Source: Orobanche coerulescens
Taxonomy: Eukaryota; Streptophyta; Magnoliopsida; Lamiales; Orobanchaceae
Assembly (NCBI GenBank): GCA_033398695.1
Contig: CM065805.1
Location: forward strand, 73,500,762 to 73,564,761
Length of the DNA stretch: 64,000 bases
Reading direction: 5' to 3'
Positions 21,792 through 32,418 of this stretch are shown here, one piece after another. The position numbers were made by a program, and so were the translations under genes. The first letter of the stretch is position 1. Each line of letters opens with the position of its first letter. Below the pieces are notes generated by a model. The model saw nothing but the letters and a program-made list of their open reading frames with translations, searched no databases and was not told the DNA's origin.

Positions 21792-23769
21792 TGTTGGGAT
21801 TCGGTGCCTAAAACGAAGGCCCAGCGGAAACGGTAAAACGAAAATTAATTCGATCCGAATCCCTACGAGGATCGATCGAGCTACGTATATACGAACATAT
21901 AAACGAAAAGCAAGAGTCATAAGAAACTAACCCTCGAAGTCCGTTGATTAAATGGTAACCTTCTCTTGAGCTATTCCCCAAGCTTTAGTTTGATCTCTAC
22001 GAGTTCAATCCGCTCCAAGCCCTTGAACGATCCAACGCCGAAAGCACCGCGTCTCTACTTGCCACGCGCCGGAAAAACGACCGGAATAACAACACTTGAT
22101 TAACCTCTAAGGTTACGGCTAGAATCAAGTGATGAAGCTTGTATTACTACACTCTAAGTGTATAATATCTCTCTCTCAATATATCTTGAATTTTCTCCAA
22201 GAAAACTCAAGAACAAAAATGAAGAAGATGATGAAGACTTGAGAAAAAATGATTTTCTCTCTCTCTCTCTCACTACTCACGTTGGATGCCTCTCAAATAC
22301 AAGTGAGGAGAGTCTTCATTTTATTCCCCATAAAATCCTCCCAAATCAAGACCAAATAATTAAAATGAATTAATTAAAAGATCTTGTTCCCTTGATTATT
22401 CAAGTCATCCACCAACTAAGGTGGAGACTATGACCAAAGGAAAGAGGAGGGAAATTGGGATGGCCATCTAGAAGGAGCGGACGAGTTCGGTTCGTTTCGG
22501 ACTTCCGTGAGTCCAAACAGATAAACTCCTATTCCGTTCCGATATATTTGTGTCGTTTAATTAATCCAATTAATTAAACATATCAAATACAAAATAACAT
22601 AATTAATTTCTCCAAGAAATAATTATATTTATGAATTAAATTAATCACCCGGTAATTTATTTAATTCATTAGGCCGTAAATCAATTTATCTAATAAATCG
22701 ATTTAGACATCCAATGTCCCAATTAGATATCCAATATCTAATATTCATAATGAGAGATTAAGCTCGATTCATTCCGTCGTCAATCCTAATGCGCGACTCG
22801 GTAGGTCCGTCTCAGTCAGCAATGGGAGGAACCAAAGAGTAGTAGCACCACCTAGCCGGCTGGCGGCTACACTGTACCCCAATCGAGAACGAATGATTGG
22901 GATCATTCAAGAACCATTCTGTCGTGAATACCGGTATACGTATAAACCCTTCTTTCAATTGTCCCGATCAAGTTATAAGGTCACGATCACCAAACCCTAT
23001 CTGTACTTGACGCTATGCATGCGTTAATGCAAATCGAGATCATCGAGCTCTCGTGTATCTAATACAACTAGCTCCAATGCTTTGGCCAAAGACTTATGAT
23101 CTCATCGCAATAACCGCATAGGACATATAACCCGCTCACTAACGGGAGAAAGAATTCTATCTTGGTATTCAGTAGGACTGCTACTTGCCCATGAAGATGC
23201 ACGTCGAGGTTGACCCCGCCTTCCGGTTTATAGGGTCGAACTACTCTAATGAAAATCTTGACGTCACAAGCACATCCCTACTAAATCCTCAAGTCGAAGG
23301 TTCACGAATACCTATCACAACCTTTCGATTCCGTCATTGGTGTCCACAGTGAAATCCGTGTGACGAATCGAGGGTGAGTCGGTTCGAGTATACTCATCTA
23401 ATTAGCATACCTATAACGTGTGCTCCCACTAACTCTTAGTGTTCGACAGGCACTCTCCATGACAAAGAACACGTCATACAAGTCTTTACATAAACTTAAC
23501 GCCTACCAAGTTTCATCGACTTGCGAACGATTAAGTATTTGAGCTATAAACCTTTCCGGTGCCGACCCCCTTATCCAATAAGGAGTGGAACGTTTTGCTC
23601 TCAAATACACGGACTAGTTTCTATATGTTTATTTACGAGTTAGGAATGCCGGTAACTACCGGTAAATAAAGAAACAATCATTTGCCTTATATAAATGGTT
23701 TACATAATTACAAGTACAATGCCCTCACTCAACAACCTCTGAGTGGCATTCGAGGGCATACTCCTAACA
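21792..23769 (-). repeat. 3' LTR of the copia element
   Basis: 1978 bp; minus strand starts TGTTAGGAGTATGCC and ends GAATCCCAACA. Differs from the 5' LTR by few positions, many of them at CAG/CTG. A (CT)n run lies at about 22255-22272. Open frames in it are not genes. Confidence 0.95.
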
Positions 23770-23780
23770 ATCTCCCACTT
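23770..23780 (-). other. Polypurine tract of the copia element
   Basis: Minus strand AAGTGGGAGAT, directly before the LTR start TGTTAGG. Confidence 0.85.
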
Positions 23781-23806
23781 GCACTCAATGCCACACACTA
23801 TGGTAT

Positions 23807-25240
23807 CTAATACCCATGTTCTCCGTGATGACGCTCCAAGCTAGTCGGAGATAGTGGCTTGGTCAGTGGATCGGCGACGTTGTCGGCCGAGTCTACTCTA
23901 TGCAGCACAATGTATCCCTTGCGAACAAATTCTCTTACGAGATGATACTTCCTCTCAATATGTTTGGTGCTGTTGTGAAACCTCGGCTCCTTGGCCTGCG
24001 CTACAGCTCCGTCGTTGTCGCGATGCAGTGAACAGCACTCGGACATGGTATCACTTGAAGTTCTCCCGAAACTTCTTAATCCGTAACCCTTCCTTGGAAG
24101 CCTCCGAGGCCGCTTGATACTCGGCGACAGTGGAATCGGCGATCTCTTTGCTTGGCACTACGCCAAGATACTGCTCCTCCATTAAGAGTAAATATGTAGC
24201 CAGAAGTGGACATCGAGTCGTCCTTCAGTCCTTGGAAGTCCGAATCAGTGAATCCCACCACATCCAATTCTCCACCACCATACATCAGAACCATATCTCT
24301 AGTCCTTCTCAAGTACTTGAGAACGTTCTTTCTGGCGATCAATGTTCCCTACAGGTTTGCACGAAACCTACTCACCACGCTTACGGCATGCGCAATGTCG
24401 TGTCCGTACACAACATAGCATACATAAGGCTACCCACGGCCGAAGCATATGGTATATTACTCATTTCCTTTCGTTGTTCCTCATTTTGAGGACACATCTT
24501 CAAGGTGAGTTTTATTCCATGTCGCATCGGTAGGAACCCTCTTTTAGAATCATCCATCTTAAATCGCTTTAAGATTTTATCTATATAGAGGGCTTGGGAA
24601 AGACCTATTGTTCTCTTCGCTCTATCCGGTGAGTCGAATACCAAGAATATAGGTAGCTTCTCCCAAGTCTTTCATGGAGAAATTACTCGAAAGCCAAGCT
24701 TTCCAGTAACCGAGCATTCCCACATCATTTCCTATTAGTAGAATGTCATCTACATATAGTACTAAGAATGCGATCTTGCTCCCACTAACCCTCTTGTATA
24801 CACAAGGTTCCTCTTCATTTTGCACGAAGTCAAACTCTTTGTTGCCTCGTCAAAACGAAGATTCCAACTACGCGACGCTTGCTTGATCCATAAATGGAAC
24901 GCTGAAGCTTGCACACTTTACGAATATCGACTTCGGATACAAAGCCTTTAGGCTGCTCCATATAGATTTCCTCCTCGAGGAATCCATTAAGGAAAGCCGT
25001 CTTTACGTCCATTTGCCATATCTCATAATCGTGGTAGCGGCTATAGCAAGCATCATGCGAATAGACTTGATCATGGCTACGGGCGAGAAGGTATCGTGTG
25101 TCGATCCCTTCCTTCCAGGTATAACCCTTTGCCACTAGCACGGCCTTATAGGCGTCAACCTTGCCATCACCATCGGTCTTTCTCTTGTAGATCCACTTGT
25201 TCCCAATAGGCACTATGCCCTTGGGGCGGTCTACTAGAGT
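23807..25240 (-). pseudogene. Copia reverse transcriptase and RNase H
   Basis: Minus strand, several frames. [23 protein letters not shown] (25210-25140), [19 protein letters not shown] near 25010, then FLVLYVDDILLIGND near 24770 with the catalytic YVDD, and IGLSQALYIDKILKRF near 24590. RNase H: GFTDSDFQG near 24240, then a C-terminal part (TKHIERKYHLVREFV) at 23807-24046. Frame breaks occur near 24880, 24630 and 24370. The break near 24880 falls where GGATCAAGC stands in place of the GGACTGAAGC expected from family sequence. Confidence 0.88.
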
Positions 25241-25249
25241 CCAGACTGA

Positions 25250-26700
25250 TTGACATGCATCGAGTCTATCTCGGCTTCCATAGCTTCACGCCATTTCGCG
25301 AGTCTACATCCACCATCGCTTGGTCATAGGTCGTCGGGTCGGTCTCTTGGCTATCACTTGGAACCTCATGGAGACCCGGCTCCTCCAAGTGCACAAGCCC
25401 ATACCTCTCGAGTAAATGAGACACCCTACTAGACCTACGAGGTGGTTGTACTTGTGTTTGAAAGTTTGGTTCCAGTTTCTTGCACAGTGTCTCTCGAGGA
25501 GTTTCATTGTATTCTTCTAAAGAAATACTTCTACCTGCTCCGCCTTCCTGAATGAACTCATCTTCCAGGAAGTGTGCTTGTAAAGCAACAATGATCCTTC
25601 GATCCTCGGGCATGTAGAATAGATATCCCATCGTCCCAGACGGGAATCCAATGAAACGTCCCTTCGCAGACCTAGCTTCCAACTTTTCCACCTTAGTCTT
25701 CTTGACATAGGCGGGACATCCCCAAATCCTAATATGATTAAGACTTGGTTTCCTTCCCTCCCACATCTCATGTGGAGTTTTAGGAACGGATTTGGAAGGA
25801 CATCTATTCAAGATATACGCGGCGATCAGTGCATACCCCCACAGGTAAATCGGCAAGTCAAGATAGCCCGGCATGGAACGGACCATGTTCAACGTGGTCC
25901 GGTTCCTTCTTTCCGACACACCATTTAAGCGAGGAGTACTGAGGTGTTAGTTGTGAAACTATTCCATGTTCCTTAAGGAACTCGTCAAACTCTGTACTCA
26001 TATACTCGCCACCTCGGTGCCGAAGTGCTTTGATATGATTACCGGTTTGTTTCTCGACTAGGGCCTTGAATTCTGGAATTTCTCAAAGGCCTCGGATTTA
26101 TGTTTCATTAAGTATACATAACCATACCTAGTATGATCATCTCAGAACGTAATGAAATATTGATATCCATCACGTCTTTGCTTCTAAAGTACCACATACG
26201 TCGGTATGGATTAATCCCGATTTATCGGCTCTTTCAAAAGTCCTGTGAAGGGGACTTAGTCATTTTGCCTTTAAGGCAAGATTCACAAGTAGGAAAGGGA
26301 TCCGATCCCAATGGACCCATAAGTCCATCTTTTTCCATCTTGTAAACCTTGGTCGACCAACATGACCAAGTCTAAGATGCCATTTCAAAACTTGATTGGT
26401 TTCATCCCTACCACGTTTTCTAGTCATAGTATTCACAACTACTTTGTTCTTTGAGATTTAGATGGTACAATCCATTCAACAATGTAGCAGAACCCACTAG
26501 TTTATTTCAAAAATAAATTTTGCAGTAAACATCACCAATGAAAAATGAAAACACAATTCTGTCCATGACCGGAATTGATACAATGTTATTGATCCCCTTT
26601 GGCAAAACAATAACATCTTCTAAAGTCAAAACAAAGCCGGATTCTAAACCCAAAAGAAGTGATCCTATGTGGTCGCCTCGACACTATGCCCGCTTCCATT
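25250..26700 (-). pseudogene. Copia integrase
   Basis: The clearest part, 25266-25919, encodes SERRNRTTLNMVRSMPGYLD (around the catalytic Glu region), LWGYALIAAYILNRCPSK, RIWGCPAYVK and a C-terminal segment with RRSSRVSHLLERYG, typical of copia integrase C-terminal regions. Upstream (25920-26700) the core and zinc-binding part are present only in short frames. It inserts element cDNA into DNA in intact relatives; here it is frameshifted. Confidence 0.82.
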
Positions 26701-26704
26701 GTGA

Positions 26705-27662
26705 TCATAACTTCTCGGCTCCAAGCTTCCTACTTTGTTCCAGATCCTGATTCACGGTACAAATATGAGAACTAGCACCAGAATCCAGTATCCAGGAAGT
26801 AGAAAATACAGTAGCAGAACAATTTGTTTCCAAAACTAAAAGTTCTGTACCTGAAGTGCCATGAAGAATCGGACAGTCTCTAGCCCAGTGGCCCAGCTCA
26901 CCGCACTTGAGACAAGTATCCTTTTTCTTCTTGTTCTTCGGAACCATTGGGGCCTTGCCCTTACCCTTAAGGTCCTTAGCTTGTGGTCCAGTCTGCTTCT
27001 TGGTCTTTTTCTTCTTATTCTTAGACCTCCGAGGTCCAAAAGAAATCACAAGAGCAGACTCCTTCATCCGCGAGTCTTCATCGAGGCGAGCGGTCACAAG
27101 TTTGTTCATTAGCCCGACTAAATTACATGCAATCTCATTGCGGTTGAAGTTCATAACAAGCGTGAGAAGGAATCGGGGAGAGGCGTAGGATAAGGTCGGT
27201 TTGGAGAGAAGTATCCATTTTAAAATCAAGAGCCTCCAATCTCTCGATCATGGATATCATTTTGAGGACGTGTTCCCCAACCTTCTCACCTTCCTTCATC
27301 CTTGCACCGAGCAGTTGCTTGGATATCTCATATCTAGCGATTCTGCTGTGCTCACCATAAAGCTCGGTTAAGTGAGATAGAATCGCCTAGCGAAGTCATT
27401 TTCTCATGAGCTCTCTGAAGCTCATTAGACATGGAAGCCATCATATAAGCACGGACTTTCACGTCATCCTTAACCCACTTTTCGTGGTTTTCAATCTCTT
27501 CTGATTGGCTCGAGTCCGCATAGGAGGCGCCGGAATGTCCGTCTCCAAGGCGTATCCCGGTGCCTCTATCGAGGACAATCATCGGATTGCGAGCCAATCC
27601 ACAAAGTTAGGTCCCATTAAGGTGTTCTTTTCGAGTAGAATTGCGAGTGGATTCATTGTCAT
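26705..27662 (-). pseudogene. Copia gag and protease start
   Basis: Gag probably starts at the ATG 27662-27660 (reading MTMNPLAILLEKNTLMGPNF), continues in the 27352-27597 frame (YMMASMSNELQRAHEKMT, a copia gag signature) and, after frame changes, in 26705-27229. The nucleocapsid knuckle CLKCGELGHWARDCP is at residues 106-120 of that last frame and the protease active site LDSGASSH at 148-155. The related gag piece at 45734-46305 is open through the same region, showing that the frame changes near 27070-27190 and 27380 are local to this copy. Confidence 0.9.
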
Positions 27663-29318
27663 ATTGAGATTTATGCATTAAGTATATGATTAATTAGTGA
27701 CTCATTCAATTATGTTACAGTATAGAATTTAAGGTCTTTTCTAATCTTGTTACCCGGCTCCCACTATTTTTATCGGAATAACACACTCCCATGTGAAATC
27801 CGGAAGTATCGTCGCTCTACTTCATAGTGGTGATCGAGTTCTTTATAAATCTTAATAGAGGGCAACGAGCAGTTTCTAGTCTATTAATTTTCATAAAGTG
27901 GTGTCCAACACCAACCCATCTAATGGATGATTCGATCTTCTTTTTCCCCTTGTTCACTCCCCTCAACCTATACGGTTTCTATGGTTCGTGAACAAGTTAA
28001 GTTTATACCATCGACGCAAATCGGTTTCACAATTGAATCTTATCAGGCAACCTATCGGGTTTCTAGGGATAAAATTTGCTCCAACCGAAGGCATCCAATG
28101 CGCTCCCGGTAATTTATCCGTCCTCCCGACGACTACCCCGATAACTCGGAAGCATAGCACATCGGTTTGGATTTCAATTTCGAAAACTCGATGGAGGAAG
28201 GAAAACCTTGAAACCTTATAAACTTAATTATTTGTTGTGGGAGAATTATCGCGATTAACGTTACACTTTGCACATTAATCGTTTAAGCGCGTTTGTGGCA
28301 TTCATACAATATGAAACAACCAATCACAACCTAGTTGCTACCAACATGTGGTTCATGGACCGTTCTAGAAAACAAAAACTCCGTAATCTAATTACAAGTC
28401 TTCGTCTTGAATCTTCGTCTTCTCGAAATGGATCTTCCTCCGGTCTTCGTCATTACATATAAATTTTACATTGAAAATTGCATCCTAGATACAAATTTTT
28501 CTAGTAAAATAAATAGGCTCAAAAACGGCCTTTACAACCCAATCGAATAAAACGAACGATTCAAAACTAAGTCCACGAACCACATCCCCATTCAAAAGCA
28601 TTCATTCAATAAATACTAAATAAATGGAAAGCGTAGAGATACATTGATCCAATCAACAATACGAACCGATCCAATCGATTCACACAATCGGTAATATAAT
28701 AACGTTCAAAATAATTCGGTCGACCATAAATATTCCAATTAATCAAATTTCCCTTATAAAATGAAATACCATAAATCATTTTAATCATATTAAATCCAAT
28801 TTAACATGCGGGAGATTAATTTTCAAGAATACACGGAAAAATCGAGCCGGGGCGAAAATGGCCTGCCATGGCCGAGTCACTGCCGGCAGCCTTCCGGCCG
28901 ACTGGCCTGGCATGGCCGAGTCACGCTCGGCAGCTACCGGCCAGGCACGGCCCGTGTCTCCTGACACGGTCGGGTCTGCCTGGCAGTGGCCTGGGGGCTG
29001 CCTGACACGGCCCGTGTCACCAGACACGGCCGAGTCACCCTGGCAGCTTCCTGCCCTTTGTCCGAAAAGTCGTCCGACGACGATTCGGAGCTCGATTTTC
29101 GACCGGATATCCAATATCAATATTTTTCAACATTCATATCTTCAATATAAATCATATTTCCAAGAAATTAAGATTTATATTTAGACATAAACTTACGAAA
29201 AATATAACTACAACGAACGTAAAAATATATACCACGATTATGACTAAAATGATTCCAAATCATTCACCATCTAATCAAGCATTCCAAATGCCAATATCGT
29301 ATATACGATCGCAAGACC
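27663..29318 (-). other. Copia leader, about 1.7 kb
   Basis: Between the primer site and gag there is a long leader with no coding content I recognise. Most is AT-rich; a GC-rich cluster sits at 28860-29070. Short open frames on both strands across that cluster reflect composition. Confidence 0.65.
28860..29070 (-). repeat. GC-rich inverted-repeat cluster in copia leader
   Basis: Contains ATGGCCGAGTCACTGCCGG, GACACGGTCGGGTC, CACGGCCCGTGTC (twice) and GACACGGCCGAGTCACCC. The runs CACGG/CCGTG and CTGCC/GGCAG can pair. The motif GACACGGYCGAGTC is shared with the gypsy LTR array at 17880-18415. Confidence 0.75.
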
Positions 29319-29321
29319 TAC

Positions 29322-29333
29322 GCTCCGATACCC
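29322..29333 (-). other. Primer-binding site of the copia element
   Basis: Minus strand GGGTATCGGAGC beside the 5' LTR, resembling the initiator-Met-tRNA primer site TGGTATCAGAGC. Confidence 0.7.
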
Positions 29334-29335
29334 TT

Positions 29336-31322
29336 TGTTGGGATTACGTGCCTAAAGCGAAGGCCCAGCGGAAGCGGTAAAACGAAAATTAATTCGATCC
29401 GAATCCCTACGAGGATCGATCGAGCTACGTATATACGAACATATAAACGAAAAGCAAGAGTCATAAGAAACTAACCCTCGAAGTCCGTTGATTAAATGGT
29501 AACCTTCTCTTGAGCTATTCCCCAAGCTTTAGTTTGATCTCTACGAGTTCAATCCGCTCCAAGCCCTTGAACGATCCAACGCCGAAAGCACCGCGTCTCT
29601 ACTTGCCACGCGCCGGAAAAACGGCCGAATAACAACACTTGATTAACCTCTAAGGTTACGGCTAGAATCAAGTGATGAAGCTTGTATTACTACACTCTAA
29701 GTGTATAATATCTCTCTCTCAATATATCTTGAATTTTCTCCAAGAAAACTCAAGAACAAAAATGAAGAAGATGATGAAGACTTGAGAAAAAAATGATTTT
29801 TCTCTCTCTCTCTCTCACTACTCACGTTGGATGCCTCTCAAATACAAGTGAGGAGAGTCTTCATTTTATTCCCCATAAAATCCTCCCAAATCAAGACCAA
29901 ATAATTAAAATGAATTAATTAAAAGATCTTGTTCCCTTGATTATTCAAGTCATCCACCAACTAAGGTGGAGACTATGACCAAAGGAAAGAGGAGGGAAAT
30001 TGGGATGGCCATCTAGAAGGAGCGGGCGAGTTCGGTTCGTTTGGACTTAGTGAGTCCAAACAGATAAACTCCTATTCCGTTCCGATATATTTGTGTCGTT
30101 TAATTAATCCAATTAATTAAACATATCAAATACAAAATAACATAATTAATTTCTCCAAGAAATAATTATATTTATGAATTAAATTAATCACCCGGTAATT
30201 TATTTAATTCATTAGGCCGTAAATCAATTTATCTAATAAATCGATTTAGACATCCAATGTCCCAATTAGATATCCAATATCTAATATTTATAATGAGAGA
30301 TTAAGCTCGATTCATTCCGTCGTCAATCCTAATGCGCGACTCGGTAGGTCCGTCTCAGTCAGCAATGGGAGGAACCAAAGAGTAGTAGCACCACCTAGCC
30401 AGCCTGGCGGCCTACACTGTACCCCAACTGAGAACGAATGATTGGGATCATTCAAGAACCATTCTGTCGTGAATACCAGTATACGTATAAACCCTTCTTT
30501 CAATTGTCCCGATCAAGTTATAAGGTCACGATCAGTCAAACCCTATCTGTACTTGACGCTATGCATGCGTTAATGCAAATCGAGATCATCGAGCTCTCGT
30601 GTATCTAATACAACTAGCTCCAATGCTTTGGCCAAAGACTTATGATCTCATCTGCCAATAACCGCATAGGACATATAACCCGCTCACTAACGGGAGAAAG
30701 AATTCTATCTTGGTATTCAGTAGGACCTGCTACTTGCCCATGAAGATGCACGTCGAGGTTGACCCCCGCCTTCCGGTTTATAGGGTCGAACTACTCTAAT
30801 GAAAATCTTGACGTCACAAGCACATCCCTACTAAATCCTCAAGTCGAAGGTTCACGAATACCTATCACAACCTTTCGATTCCGTCATTGACTGTCCCTGA
30901 GTGAAATCCGTGTGACGAATCGAGGGTGAGTCGGTTCGAGTATACTAATCTAATTAGCATACCTATAACGTGTGCTCCCACTAACTATTAGTGTTCGACA
31001 GGCACTCTCCATGTCAAAGAACACGTCATACAAGTCTTTACATAAACTTAACGCCCAGTCAAGTTTCATCGACTTGCGAACGATTAAGTATTTGAGCTAT
31101 AAACCTTTCCAGTGCCGACCCCCTTATCCAATAAGGAGTGGAACGTTTTGCTCTCAAATACACGGACTAGTTTCTATATGTTTATTTACGAGTTAGGAAT
31201 GCCAGTAACTACCAGTAAATAAAGAAACAATCATTTGCCTTATATAAATGGTTTACATAATTACAAGTACAATGCCCTCACTCAACAACCTCTGAGTGGC
31301 ATTCGAGGGCATACTCCTAACA
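29336..31322 (-). repeat. 5' LTR of the copia element
   Basis: 1987 bp, same ends as the 3' LTR. Where the two LTRs differ this copy usually has CAG or CTG (for example CCAACTGAGAAC at about 30423) and the other has a CG-containing string. Confidence 0.95.
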
Positions 31323-31327
31323 ATATC

Positions 31328-31588
31328 ATAGTACGCCCGTAATTTTCTGTGCAAGTGTACAAGACGAATGACCGGACACACCCGTCCTTGTACCTAATTA
31401 GTCTCATGGAGGTAAGCGTTACCGTATGCACGGTCCAACGTATCGGTGAACCCAATACATGACCATCGTGTGCCCGACTAAGAATTCCACACAGCCACAC
31501 CCGACCACGCAATATGAACCCAGAAGGTCATATGAACGAGAATGACCACAATGAAAATCAATGAATAATAATTCGACAAGGCCAAGAT
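31328..31588 (-). repeat. Tekay solo LTR 3, segment 2 of 3
   Basis: 261 bp between the copia element and Tekay 4, homologous to 4725-4985 of the Tekay 1 LTR. Ends in AAGAT (31584-31588), the target-site duplication of Tekay 4. Confidence 0.92.
31584..31588. repeat. Target-site duplication of Tekay 4 (left; right at 41773-41777)
   Basis: AAGAT on both sides. The uninterrupted Tekay 1 LTR reads GTCAAGATGACTCACC at about 4970-4985, so removing the element restores the target. Confidence 0.95.
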
Positions 31589-31831
31589 TGTAATACCCAG
31601 TTGTCATTCAGTAATTATCACTCAGTAATTATCAATCAGTATTTATCGTTCAGTAATTGATACTCAGTAATTTCATTCATCATTGATCAATTGTCACTCA
31701 TATTCAGTCATGGTATTCATCATTTAGAGTAATTGTATCGTGTATCAATCGTCATTCATCACTAATCTGATTGGAGTTTCGTGTCGTGTTTATCGTCATT
31801 GTCATTTTCGTTGCGAGCTGTGCGTGAGGAG

Positions 31832-32398
31832 TAGCGCACGCTACATACTCCTTTTAGCGTACGCTAATTGGGTATAGGTAGCGCACGCTACCACTCAGCC
31901 TTAGCGCACGCTCAGGTTACCCTGGCTGCGATCCGGAAGTCTTGGGTGCAGGTGAGTTATGAGTAGCGCACGCTACGAATGGTAAGTAGCGCGCGCTAAC
32001 GGGTTGTAGTAGCGCACGCTATATATGTGGAGTAGCGCGCGCTATAGTCAGATCAGGTCGAGTCCAGTGGCTACTGGACTGCACTGGATAAATTCATAGC
32101 GCACGCTATGTGTTGTTGTTAGCGTACGCAACCGATATATTAGCGCACGCTAAACAATGGTTGTAGCGCACGCTATCGAGGTTAGATCAGAGGGCAGACA
32201 GTTTTCTGGACTCCAGTACTGCGCGTCAAATATTTCGCTAGCGCACGCTAACAATGGATATTAGCGCACGCTAGTAGTATGGCCGTAGCGCACGCTACAA
32301 AGAGGTACGTAGCGCGCGCTACCGTGTTCGGACAGTGGGTACTGGACTACCCAAATTACTCGTTAGCGCACGCTACGCACAAGGGCTAGCGCACGCTA
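31832..32398 (+). repeat. Tetrad array of TAGCGCACGCTA palindromes (5' LTR of Tekay 4)
   Basis: Eighteen copies start at 31832, 31855, 31879, 31902; 31964, 31987, 32010, 32033; 32097, 32120, 32141, 32164; 32239, 32262, 32286, 32310; 32364, 32387. Spacing within groups is 21-24 bp and groups start 125-142 bp apart. Spacers carry inverted repeats such as AGTCCAGT-GGCT-ACTGGACT at about 32071. The last copy ends about 12 bp before TATAAATT. Confidence 0.95.
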
Positions 32399-32410
32399 AC
32401 CTGGACTGAC

Positions 32411-32418
32411 TATAAATT
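32411..32418 (+). promoter_or_regulatory. Putative TATA box of Tekay 4 5' LTR
   Basis: TATAAATT immediately after the palindrome array, conserved in all Tekay LTR copies that carry this array. Confidence 0.7.

Larger units (their letters stand above)
21792..31322 (-). mobile_element. Complete Ty1-copia retrotransposon nested in Tekay LTR
   Basis: 9531 bp with two near-identical LTRs (29336-31322 is the 5' LTR, 21792-23769 the 3' LTR), a primer site, leader, gag, protease, integrase, RT-RNase H and PPT, in the copia order with integrase before RT. The flanks GTATC (21787-21791) and ATATC (31323-31327) are a target-site duplication with one change. LTR similarity says it is recent. Its frames are broken, but several breaks coincide with CAG/CTG sites that vary between copies. 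Confidence 0.95.
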
